Source: Abelmoschus esculentus
Lineage: Eukaryota > Streptophyta > Magnoliopsida > Malvales > Malvaceae
Direction: 5' to 3'
NCBI GenBank assembly: GCA_035048815.1
Contig: JAUCBN010000001.1
Span: 22,113,501 to 22,177,500 of the forward strand
DNA length: 64,000 bases
A program made the position numbers and the translations under genes. Of the stretch, positions 12,410 to 23,526 are shown in pieces. The notes beneath the pieces were generated by a model. That model was not told where the DNA came from. It did not search any database and saw only the letters and a list, made by a program, of their open reading frames with translations. Position 1 is the stretch's first letter. Each line of letters opens with the position of its first letter.

Positions 12410-13134
12410 CAGAATATAAAATAGTAGATGAAGGTGAACAACATAATACACCCACGACTACGTCAATACCAACCACTGCAGCAAATTCTACCCCAATTTT
12501 TGTGAGTGACGAAAAAAGCCCGAAGCAAACCAATAATACAGATCCTACGATCCTTCCTTTGACTTCGAGGCATACATCAACAATTTGAACTCATTTTATA
12601 AGAAAACGAATTGGGGAAGAAATAAAAGCTGAATGTAATTACTGTAATAAGCAACTTGCTAGAGGGTCAAGAGCAGGGACAAGTCACTTAACTGAGTATT
12701 TGAAGAAATATGTCAAAAAAATGCTTAGATATTCGACAAACAAGATTATTTAGAACACAAGCTAAAGATGGTGGTTCGAATGACACTCTTCCCTTGACAC
12801 CATATGAATTTCACCAAGATCAAGAAAGAAAAGATTTGGCAGAAATGATCATTTTGCATGAGTACCCCTAGCATTGTTGAGCATTATGGTTTAAAAAGTA
12901 CTACAAGACACTTCAACCGGGATTCAAAGTCCCTTGTCGTAATACAACCAAAAAAGACATCATACAAAGGTATGGGGCTGAAAAAGAAAGCATAAGTACA
13001 TTGTTGAGGAAAACAAACAGTAGGATCGCCTTGACCACTGACATGTAGACCTCAAACAATCAAAAAAAGATATATATGGTTGTCACGATAATTTTTATTG
13101 ACAATGGATGGAAACTTTAAAGTCGAACACTTAG

Positions 13135-13289
13135 GTAATATAATTTCTTGGTTTCTTTAATTTGTTTATGTTAAGTTATTTATTTTTATATATGTTAAAT
13201 TTTATGTATTCATTATTTTTTAAAAAAAAATTATGAAGTTTTACTTTATTTTGTTTAATATGTTTATACATGTCACATTAACATGATAG
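13135..13289 (+). other. probable intron of the hAT transposase
   Basis: GTAATA donor at 13135 and an ATAG acceptor at 13288-13289, AT-rich inside. The flanking exons join in a frame giving LRFLYVPKAHTTEVL, a good match to the family. Confidence 0.65.
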
Positions 13290-14057
13290 GTTTTTATACG
13301 TCCCGAAAGCTCATACGACTGAAGTTCTTGTTGAACATTTGAAAGAATGCATCCACTGTTGGAATATTGATATCATGTTATTTTCTATAACCGTGGATAA
13401 TTGCACAACTAATGAGGCTATGATTGATATTTTACGTCAAGAATTTCCTTACGGCTCACTTATGTTGAATGGACGTTTTCTTCATATGCGTTGTTGTGGT
13501 CACATGTTTAATTTAATTGTTCAAGATGGATTGAGTGTTGTGATAAAAATGGTCTTGATAGAATTAGAGATAGTGTTGCTTTTTAGACTACTTTAGAAAA
13601 AAAAAAATTGAACAAGTAGCAAAGCAAGTAGTTCCCAGATGCACAAAAATATTACAACTTGATTGCAAGACTAGGTGAAATTCAACTTATGATATGCTTA
13701 TTGTTGCTTTGAAGTATAAAGGGGTTTTTGTTGTCTTGAGTAGCTGTGAAAATTTATTTAAGAATCCACCACTTAATAAGGATTGGGACAAGGTAAAAAA
13801 AAATTGTGAATTATTGGAAGTGTTTAATGATATTACACTTGTATTTTCTGCCTCAAAATATCCCACAACAAACAATTATTTTTCATATATTTGTGGGTTT
13901 AGAATAACAATGTCGAAATGACTTTCATCACCTTGCGATTATATAAGAAAGATGGTTTTAGTAATGTTGGAGAAGTATAACAAGTATTGGGCTGATGTTA
14001 ACAGACTTATGAGAGTGACCACTATTCCTGATCCTAGGTTCAAGTTGAAATTGATTC

Positions 14058-14062
14058 GTTTC
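14058..14062 (+). repeat. target-site duplication of element A, left
   Basis: GTTTC, repeated at 31974-31978 beyond the right LTR. Confidence 0.9.
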
Positions 14063-17000
14063 TGTCAACACGATTTTAAGAATAATAATAATAATAATAA
14101 TATATAATAATTATATATTAAATAAATAAGTATTTAATTAAAATATTAAATATTAAAAAAAATCATCGAAAAAAAACTGAAACAGAAACGTGAACTGAAA
14201 ATCTGGGATTTTAGAGAAGTGGGTTGTTCATCCGGATTCTCAGGGATTAGGGGAGTTTTTTAGTTGAAATTCAAGAGGATTAGGATGAGAGTCCGGTGAT
14301 TCTAGGATTCCGATTTGAATCCGGGATTCAATCAGATCGGTGAAGGGGGGATTTTGGGGAGTAATCGACAGCAGCAAAGGATCTTTCTGGAGAAGAGTTT
14401 GAATCGGATTGAAGCAAGAATCGGTGTTAAGACTTGAGGTAAGGATTCCGTTTTGATTTCTTTAAATCCTCCTTTAGTTTCGATCTAATTTCATGCTTTG
14501 ATTTTGGTTCTAGGTTGGTTTTAGAGGTTTTGGCCGATTGGTATAGGTGATGTTTAATCTGGATTTTTGGATTAGGTTTTTGGAGCATTTAGAGAACTTG
14601 GGGTTTGGTTTTGGTGTTAGATTCTTTAAAACTAAGTTTTTAGGGTGTTTTGAGCTTGTTTAGGGGTCACCGGCGAGTTTGTCGGCGTCGGTTATCGCTG
14701 CCGGCGTCGGAAACGGCGCCAGGGAGGTGATCGGGTTCTTTTTGGAGTCGCCGACGAACTCGCCAGAGTTGTCATCGGCGGCGGCGGAGAGGATCCAGAC
14801 GCGGAGACTGCGACGGTCCTTGGCCGTGTTCTTCGTGTTCTTCATGAACACGAAGAACACATGAAGAACACGCTTGAATCCTGAGGTTTTGATCCATTTT
14901 CCCCATTGTTTCTGGGTTTTGGGCTGTTCGGCTCAGAGGATTTCCCAATCCACTGAGTTGGATCGAGTCAAGATTCAGCACAATGGCCGAGTCCACTCGA
15001 CACTTGGGGATTTTGATCCTAGGTGAAACGGCGCCGTTTCAGGCAGTCGGGTCGTGGGCCGGAACCGGGTTTAACCCGGATCCGCGCGTTTTTAAACGGG
15101 CTTGGGTAATTCTCAACCTAGGTCCCCCTAGGTTTAACCTGCTACTCAATTAGGTCCCCTAGAACCATAATTAAGCCCCTAGGACTTTAGGTTTATGCAA
15201 TTAGGTCCCCAGAACTTCAATTAGACCCCTAAACCTTTAGTTTTATTCAATTGAGCCCCCTAGAATCTCCAATTAGTCCCCAAACCTGTAGAAATCATCT
15301 AATTAGGTCCCTAGGATTTTAAATTAATTAATTTTAGATCTAATTAGGTTAAAAAAATAATTTTAAAGACCTTAAAAAAATTAATTAAGTCTTCATTTAA
15401 GGTTTAATTAAAATTTTAATAAGCTTTAAAATTAGTATAATCTAATCTAATCTTATACAAGTTAATTTAACCCTTAAGCCTTAAAAATTAGACTTAAAAT
15501 AGGTTTAATTTAATTCTTTAACTTAGGAAATAATTTTAATTAATTATCTTAATTAATTTAAATTAATTTCTAAAAATTAAGTCTTAAAATTAATCCAAAT
15601 TAGGCCTAGTTCTTGCCCTTAAACTTTAAAACACATACCAAATTAGACATTAATTAGGTTTTTAAAATTTTTAAAAATTGGAAAATAATTTTAATTAATT
15701 ATTTTAATTAATTTTAATTAATTTCTAAGGTTTAAAAATTAAATTCTTTAATTAGGTCTAGCTAGCCTTAAGCCTTAAAACACTCACCCAACTTAGACTT
15801 TAATTAGGTTTTAATTCTTAAAAATTGGAAAGATAATTTTAATTAATTTTAATTAATTTTCTAAAATGTTAAGATTTAAATTTAATTAAGTCTAATAATT
15901 TCACCAAAACTTTAATTAACCTAGATTAAATTCTTAAAAATTAGAAATTACTTTAATTAAAACTTTTAATTAATTTAAAATTTCTAAGATAAGATTTGAA
16001 AACCAACTTAATTAAACCCAACACTAAACCTTTTGAACCTAAAATTCACTAGACTTTAATTAAGATTTAAAATTTGAAGTTAAGAAAAGTTTAATTAATT
16101 TAATTAATTAAAAATTTTCCTAAAATTTTAAAGTTTAAATTCACTTTAATTAAGTCTAATCTTCCTTGTTCAAGGTTTGTTCTCGAGTCCTTTATAATCT
16201 TTTTCATTCAAGTCCCTTTGTACTCATGTGAAAGAGAAATTTTGATGTAATATGATGTATCTTGATTTTAATAAAAATTGAAGTTCCTTTATCTTGCCCT
16301 TTTTATTTTATGTTGTTTTGCATGGCATATTTTAGGAAGGTCACCTAATAAACTTAGGTTAATTAATTTAGTACCTTTTTTAGGATTAGTCACTTAAATT
16401 AATTAATTTAATTTAATTAGGGAGAAAATCTAGTAACATAACATGTGAATCTTATGCCTCGGATACACTAGAGAGGTTGGTGTTTTGACGCACTAAGATG
16501 CTGACCTAGAGAGTGTACCTTGGCATCGAATTCATGTGTTATTAAAAACCTAGAATTTTGATAAAAACTTAGGTTTAGAATTAAAAATGGATAGGTAAAT
16601 AACTAGTAAACGCTAGTAACCTAGGTTTTAAAAACTTAAGTAATGGAGCCTTTTCTAGGATTAGAATTTAAAATGAACAAGATGAAAAGTAAATCATGCA
16701 TTTTACTTTAGCCTTTTGAGGCGGAAGTTACATTCTTTTAAATTTGGGTGAGGTTTCCTATCTAGAGGACGTCTCGATCAACTCAAGTTTAAAAGTGGTG
16801 TAACTTCTAAATCAAAAGGATATCCAAATTCAGATAATGTTCACTTAACAATGGGAAATTAAGTTAATATCTTTCTCCAAAATGTCAAATGCCACGTAAT
16901 GTTTTCTTTAAAGGTACCAATTTTTGGGCGTTTGTAAGGGTCTTCCTTACACGTAACCGACTCCCGAACCCAACTATTTTTTTCAAAATGAATCTCTGGT

Positions 17001-17195
17001 TTATTTTTATGGTGTCTGGCCTACCAAAGTGGCTGGTGGCGACTCCAAGTCAACCTTTTTTAAGTTAAATTATAGATTTTTCTAAAATTTGGGTTTTTCA
17101 AGATTAAATGATAAAATTCATATTTTTCAAAAACCAATCACCGAACACTTTTTCTCACGCGAAAAATCGCGTTTTTTTTAAAAGAGGTCACGACA
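14063..17195 (+). repeat. element A 5' LTR
   Basis: Aligns by eye end to end with 28838-31973. It starts with an (AAT)n run, has a GC-rich patch at 14660-14870 with a 15-bp hairpin, then a T- and A-rich part (15100-16200) dense in TTAATTAA. A splice-donor-like GAGGTAAG lies near 14437. Confidence 0.93.
14826..14860 (+). other. 15-bp perfect inverted repeat in LTR A
   Basis: Arm GTGTTCTTCGTGTTC at 14826-14840, loop TTCAT, arm GAACACGAAGAACAC at 14846-14860. It is unchanged in the 3' LTR at 29612-29646. A shorter hairpin with the same core occurs in element B's LTR near 32890. Confidence 0.8.
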
Positions 17196-17198
17196 GCT

Positions 17199-17217
17199 TG
17201 GCGACTCCGCTGGGGAC
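17199..17217 (+). other. primer-binding site of element A
   Basis: TGGCGACTCCGCTGGGGAC, three bases after the LTR end. This sequence is the primer site used by Tat/Ogre elements (reported as tRNA-Arg type). It is identical in element B. Confidence 0.85.
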
Positions 17218-17318
17218 TTAAAAAATTATTATTTTTTAGTGAGTCAGGCCTAATTGTTTTCAAACTTTACGTGGCATTTTGGTATTTTGGAGTTAGATAT
17301 TAATTTAATTTTTTTTGT

Positions 17319-17371
17319 TAAGTGAACATTATTTGAATCAGGATAAGTGAACATTATTTGAATCAGGATAA
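17319..17371 (+). repeat. 25-bp tandem duplication
   Basis: The phrase from 'aagtgaacattatttg' to 'aatcagga' is repeated head to tail twice in the leader of element A. Confidence 0.8.
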
Positions 17372-17726
17372 CTTTTTACTTTTATCTTGTCATTCATGCA
17401 TAAGCTCTCAACCCGAGCTTTCATCCTTAAGTGGGAGTTAGATATTATCCAACGTGATGCTCTCCAGCTCCGAGTTTCGGATTTTTATCTGCTTCCGGTA
17501 TACTAACATGACGCATCGTGTGGTTTTCACCTCCGTTGTAAGGGACCTATACCACCGAATCGATGTCTTATCGTCGTAGTAGACGGTAACGACAGTTCGG
17601 GAACCCAGTGTCTAGACCAAAAACCCGCATATAGAGTAAAAACCAATCCCTTCTAGAGCCAGACAGGAGCCGTAAGATAAGGCGATATGCTACCGGAATG
17701 CCGCCAAACTTAGGATTTCTCTGTTA

Positions 17727-17835
17727 ACATGCTCTCTGGTTATTTTGCGTACTATAGCATGCTCTCTGGTTATTTTTATGCAATTTAGCATGTTCTATGG
17801 TTATTTTTATGCATTTTATCCTGTTTTTGGTTAAC
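17727..17835 (+). repeat. short tandem repeat in leader of element A
   Basis: About four copies of a 30-odd-base unit built on AGCATGCTCTCTGGTTATTT, becoming more divergent to the right. The leader 17218-18002 is otherwise non-coding. Confidence 0.7.
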
Positions 17836-18002
17836 TTTATTTGCGCAATGTTTTTTACCAACACTTTCTTATTGCTTTATCTTTGTCTTTATTCTACTAA
17901 CACTTTACTTTTTTGTTTTTCTTTCCTTTATGCATTTATTTATGCTTGGCATATTTGCATGGGTATTAATTTGGAAAACAATAAAGTTAGAAGTGTCCAA
18001 TA

Positions 18003-19905
18003 ATGTCAGAAGGGATCATTATAGGCGAAGATAACACAGAAGTTTGGACTTGGTCTGAATCAGTTCAGCACGAGAAAGGTGACAGTCTGCCGATAGGGAG
18101 TGCCTCTACATTAAACAGGTATGTCAGAATGAGCACGAATCAAAGTCCTTGTCTCTCCGAGGTCCAAGAGGTATGGGAACAATGGAGTGACGACATGAAG
18201 AGTCAGTTCAAGAAGGAGTTTGGGGATATCGCCTTGTTAGTGAAGGTCCCCGTTGATAGACACTTAATGAGGGCGATGGTGCAATTCTGGAATCCAGCCT
18301 ACAATTGCTTGCTTCACCTTTGGGAAGATAGACATGACACCCACACTAGAAGAGTACGAGGTTCTGATCAATTGCCCAGTGATTAAGTCTGATAGGATCT
18401 ATGTCAAGCCCAACAGCACTTCGGGCTTTAAGAAGAAGCTGATGCAAATCACCGGGAAGGACAAAGAGTTTTGGGACCGGAAGGTAACGGGTCACGAGGA
18501 TCCAAGCGAAGAGAGTCAGAGAGTGAGCTGGAAGGTCTTTAAGGATTTAATAGCTTCGAGCAGCAATGAGCCCACTAAGGTAAGAAGGTTGTACGCTCTT
18601 TGCATATACGGGTTAGTGCTATTTCCTAGAACTCCCGAGCATATAGACCCATCCACGGTCGGTTTGTTCGAGAAGTTGGCTAAAGGAGTAAATCCAGTGC
18701 CAGCCATACTAGCCGAGACTTATCGATCACTCACCGCATGTAAGAGGGCCAGTGAAGGTAGATATTTGAGATGTGCGCAGCTTTTAGAGGTTTGGTTCAA
18801 AGGTCACTGTTGGAACTCTCCGTACAGCGCCCTAAGATTCAGGACTACCTACTCACCTATCGAGGAGCATCTAAAGAGTTGTATTATGGAGAAGAAGACT
18901 GAAGCCCAGTGGAATGAGCTTTTCCAAAATCTGTCAGACTCGGATATCGTCTGGAAGGCTTGTTGGTTGAATAGGGGGTCGACTTTCCAGTATCGTTGTG
19001 GAGACTGCGATTGGATCCCGTTAGCAGGTATATGGGGTGGAACGGCTTACTACTCTTTACTAGTCTCAAGGCAATTCGGTTCGAGACAGTTTATTCCGGC
19101 CACAGCGGGAATGGCCAGTTTCAGTTTTTCACACCAGAGTGAGGGATACAGATCTAAGCTAACCCGGATTGTGAAGACTTGGGACTCACCGAGGAGGGTT
19201 CAGCCTTATAGAGAGTTTGAGATCATGGCACGATATGATGAGTGGAGAGAACGAAGGGCAATTGATGGAGTCTTCCGAGGAGTACCGAGGGATGAGGGAC
19301 CGTCTTCAAGCAAGGTAACCCTAGAGGCGCCGTCAGCTTTGGAAAAACTTAAGGAGGACCGGGACTTGGATTCTCAGAGGCGAGATAAGCAGATCTACGA
19401 GCTCACACAGGAGTTGAACCTTGCGAAGTACCAAGTACAAACCCATGAAAAGAGAGAAAAAGATATGGCAACCCAGATCGAGAAGCTACGTCAAGAGTTA
19501 AGAGAAGCGCAAGCGATACCAATGTCCGGGGGGTACAAAAGGAAAAGAGAAAGCGTCGAGGACAGTTCTGACCGTTTGAACAAAGCTTTAAAGGAAAAGG
19601 AGGAGTACAAGAAGCTCTACGAAAAGAAATACCATGAAGCGAAAGAGGTAAGCTCCAAAGCCAAGAAGACATCAGACGAAGACCGAGCGACGATCCACGA
19701 GTTGACAGTCCAAGTAATGCAGTTAGAAGAACTGATAGCTAAATATCATAACAAAGATAAAGTCAAACTGGAAGAAGAGAAGGAGGAACTTCAGCGAAAG
19801 ATTATCTCTCTCGAGGGCCAAGTACAGGAGTTGCGAGAAAAGTTAGCCGACTTCGAGGGAGCTCTGAGTCCCAACTTAGGGAGTAGGGCCAATAGTCTTT
19901 TGTAG
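18003..19905 (+). pseudogene. ORF1 of element A, Tat/Ogre upstream ORF with coiled coil
   Basis: Starts at ATG 18003 (MSEGIIIGEDNTEVWTWSES). The N-terminal frame breaks at about 18310, where the four bases GCTT are present twice. The next frame continues as MTPTLEEYEVL to the stop at 19903. The MTPTLEEYEVL core followed by LIASSSNEPTKVRRLYALCIYG and GVNPVPAILAETY resembles a plant domain of unknown function found in many retrotransposon-derived proteins (DUF7745-like, from memory). The last 190 residues are strongly charged and heptad-like, a predicted coiled coil. Function unknown; an accessory structural role is only a guess. Element B carries a decayed homologue. Confidence 0.8.
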
Positions 19906-20134
19906 TTATCTTCAAAGTTGTAGTGAATCCTTTTTGCACAAACGGATGTTTTTAAGGGATTGTTTTTTGAATTTAATACCCGCCTGCATTCATGCATTCA
20001 TGCATTCATACATCATGTGCATTATTATTAATTAAAATAAAGTTTGATAACAAAGGTTTTATGGCAGTGAATTTTAAAAAATAGCAAACATACTATACAC
20101 GTATTCAACGCGCTCGCGTACCAAGAGAGTAACA

Positions 20135-23100
20135 ATGGAAGAAAGACTACAAAGATTAGAAGATCATCAGGCCATATTCGCAAATCGCTTAGATGCGATA
20201 GAAACTGGCATGAAAGATGGCTTCGCCAAAATTCAGACAGACATTATCAGTCAGATAACCGCTCTTTTGGGTACGAAGCAAGATGAAAGGGGCAAAGCGT
20301 CCATGGAAGAGGGAGATGAGGCTGAAGGACAGGTAGAAACGGTAACTAGAGGGCAACCGGAAGTGCATTCAGTCCCGGGGAGAGTATAATTCAATGCAGT
20401 AGGGGCATCCACGAGTCACCTTGTAGAAGTTGAAGAGTTTTCTCCGAATACTGACGAAGTCCCAGATCTCAACTTTATGAACGAAGTGGAGAAAATGCGA
20501 CAAGAAATGGAGAAGAAGTATGCTGATCACTTCAAGGCTCTCGAAGCCAAGATCCAACAAATTCAAATCCAAGCACCGGTGGATAAAAGCACCGATGTGT
20601 TCGAGCTCAGCCTGGTCTGCTATCCGATGGTACACACAACTCAGTCGGGATAGTATAAAATCCTGGAAGGACCTTTATCACGCATTTATGGAGAATTACA
20701 AACATGTCACGGAGATGGGGCGCACCAGAGTCATGTTGCAGCAGATGAGGCAAAAGTCCAATGAAACATTTCGACAATATGCCCATAGGTGGAGAGATCT
20801 GGCCTCTCAGGTGCAGCCTCCGTTAATCGAACGGGAGATGACTCACATGTTTGTAGAGACATTGAAGGGTCCGATGTATGAGCGTCTCTTCACAAGCACC
20901 TCAATGCAAAGTTTCTCCCAAATAGTTGCCACCGGAGAGTTGGTGGAGGAAGCTATCAAAAGTGGGAGGATCGAGGGATCTGATAATTCGAAGAAGAATT
21001 CCAAGAAGAAAGATAAAGAAGTAAACAATGTCGTGGTATATGAACCCCCGAAAAATGTGGCGATTGCCAAACCCGGGTCAGGGGCAGGTGGCTCACAAGG
21101 TTCAAACAAGAAGAACTCAAGGTGGGAAAAGCCAAATTTCTCACCAATCCCAGTCACGTATGCTGAGTTGTATACTCAGCTACACGACGCTGATCTGATT
21201 TGCCCATATGTTATCGTTCTGCTCAAACCCCCCTACCCACACTGGTATGACACGAAGGCCTAGTGTGTATATCATTCCAATATTCAGGGGCATAGCATCG
21301 AGAATTGTACAGCCTTCAAGAGGATCATCCAAAATATGATAAATACCGGGGTTCTAAAATTCGACGAGCCTAGTGTCTCGACAAACCCACTCCCGAATCA
21401 TGGCGGTCGGGGTATGAATGCTATCGAGGAAGATCAAGCGAGGCAAGTTAAAATTAGGGTGTCAGAAATCCGATCACCCTTAAAGTGGGTTTTTAAACAG
21501 CTGTTTGATAACGGGCTCATTTGTCAAGGGATACAAGTGAAGGAAAATACCGAGGAAGGCCCATATTGCGAATTTCACCAAGAGCGTGGGCATACAGTCC
21601 AGTAGTGTGATGACTTCAGGGCCTCGTTACAAAGAATGATGGATAACAAGGAGGTAGAATTCTTTACTAGGGAAAATGGGCGGAAAATGATAGATATACG
21701 TGCGTCAGAGGATACCGGGCCAAGATACAGTGCGAGCAGGCCGCTAGTCATCTCAGCCCGACCAAGGGGCAACAACCCAGTCGGATCAGTAAGTGCTCCT
21801 CGTATAGTAATTACCCCTCCGGCACCCTTCCCGTTTAAGGATACGCGAAGGGTCCCGTGGAATTACACCGTGAATGTTGCTGGGCCGAGTGGTTCAAAGC
21901 CCGTCGAGGAGGTACAGTCAGAGAAACCAAGAACTGTTGAGGAAGTAGAACCAGTAAATGAGGTAGGTCATTTTACGAGAAGTGGGAGGTGTTACTCACC
22001 AGCTCAGGAAGAGGACCAGGTTAAGCCTGCAGAAAAGAAGAAGATTTTCGCAGATCCAACTCCAAAGGTGAACGAGCCAATCACCGAAGAGCAGGCGCAT
22101 GAATTTCTGCGATTTCTAAAGCACAGTGAGTATAGTATAGTGGAGCAGTTGAAGAAACAGCCCGCTAGAATCTCCATCCTCGACTTACTACTAAGCTCGG
22201 AGGGGCACCGTGACGCCCTCTTGAAAGTGTTAAATCAAACCTTTGTCTCGAAGGACATATCGGTAAACAAATTGGACCGGATCGTTAATCACATCACCGC
22301 AGACAACTACATAACCTTCACCGATGATGAGATCCCTGATGGAGGAATGGGGTCTATCAAAGCCTTAAATATCACGACCCACTGCAAGGGTCATGTGGTG
22401 CCGGGAGTTTTAGTTGATAACGGTTCAGCTTTGAACGTGTTACCCATGGCAGCTCTGCAAAGGTTGCCTATTGATGTCGCACACATGAAGAGTTATCAGA
22501 ACGTGGTCAGAGCCTTCGATGGGACCACAAGAGACGTGTTGGGAAGGATTGAAGTCCCGTTACTGATTGGGCCATCCATATACAACATAGATTTTGTTGT
22601 AATGGACATTAAGCCCACTTATAATTGTTTGCTCGGCCGACCTTGGATTTATTCTGCCGGGGCAGTGCCATCATCACTACACCAGAAGCTGAAATTTGTA
22701 ATAGATGGCAAGCTCGTATGTGTTGGGGCAGAGGAGGACATCATCGCATCCGTCTCTACAGATACACCGTATGTGCAAGCAAATGAACAAGCTTTAGAAT
22801 GTTCTTTCCGGGCCCTAGAATTTATCAATGCTACATTTGTCGCCGAAGGTGCAACATTCCCCTGTCCAAAGCTTTCAAATTATACCAAGATGACTGTCAA
22901 GCAGACCCTCGGCAAGGGAGCTAAAGCCGGAAGAGGATTAGGAAGAAGGCTACAAGGGAGCTTAGGCCCGAAGCCCGTGGTCATGAAGAAAGGGCGAGCC
23001 GGGTTAGGCTTCTCAATGGAGGCGTATTGGAACAAACATGGAAGGATCGCAGCCAGAAAGCTGGCTTCTTTGAGTACAAAAATCGACTTCATCTCCCACG

Positions 23101-23321
23101 AGTTTGTGAATGTCACTGAGCAAGCAGAAAGGAATCGCCTAGAAGCCATCAGGGTGCAGGAAGAGGAAATTTTTGGGGAAGCCTTCGAAGGATTAATGGT
23201 AGGAGGGATCTCCGAAGGCCCAAGGATGAATATGCTGGATAAGATTCGTCCGTGCCTCTCTGGTGAGACTCTGAACAACTGGACTATAGAGGATTTACCT
23301 GTAGTTTATAAAACATTGTAA
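20135..23321 (+). pseudogene. gag-protease of element A
   Basis: Starts at ATG 20135 (MEERLQRLEDHQAIF). A stop at 20387 and a frame change near 20610 follow. The part from there reads RWYTQLSRDSIKSWKDLYHAF, MLQQMRQKSNETFRQYAHRW, typical gag. The usual preceding segment of this gag seems deleted between TDVFE and RWYTQ. Further TAG stops lie at 21261 and 21603, the second inside a zinc-binding-like CEFHQERGHTVQ stretch. The open frame 21636-23321 holds the aspartic protease: VLVDNGSALNVLP (active-site DNGS, as in Tat elements) and CLLGRPWIY. A G-patch-like glycine-rich part (GKGAKAGRGLGRRLQG) follows, then NNWTIEDLPVV near the end. Confidence 0.87.
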
Positions 23322-23526
23322 TGCCATAAACCACCCTATACTTTTGCCCGCGAGTGTAGGGAATTTTCTGTAAAGGGCTTTTTTTTCATGTTTTTCACTT
23401 AGCAAATAAAGATGTTTTTTCCCTTTCAACAATGACAAACACTTCTCTTTTCTTTCATTTCGCTTCATTCATTTCATCCTTATTCATTTTCTATTCCCAT
23501 CCAATTATACAAATTCTTCTTTGCAG
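23322..23526 (+). other. probable intron tail between protease and RT
   Basis: The protease frame ends at 23321 and the RT frame picks up after a pyrimidine-rich tract ending TTCTTCTTTGCAG at 23526, an excellent 3' splice site. Ogre elements are known to splice between protease and RT. The donor is not certain; GT dinucleotides near 23301 and 23320 are candidates. Confidence 0.55.

Larger units (their letters stand above)
12410..14062 (+). pseudogene. hAT transposase, N-terminal and core part
   Basis: A BED zinc finger at about 12631-12720 (AECNYCNKQLARG then SHLTEYLKKY) keeps its first two cysteines and one histidine, but the last two ligand positions have become tyrosine. The core follows: EHYG, KTLQPGFKVP, RIALTTDM-stop (expected TTDMW), an intron at about 13135-13289 (GT...AG), then ITVDNCTTNEAMI, HMRCCGHMFNLIVQDGL, FSASKYPTTN and PDPRFKLKLIRF. 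At 14062 it is cut by element A and resumes at 31974. Stops at 12586, near 13043, near 13602 and near 13676 all sit where family members have tryptophan. A frameshift lies in the A7 run at about 12713. Confidence 0.88.

Noticed and set aside
14679..14864. Small protein frames in the GC-rich patch of LTR A, repeated in the 3' LTR
   Set aside because: They overlap a hairpin and simple GGC/GAG-rich text on both strands and match no protein I know; both copies exist because LTRs are duplicated.
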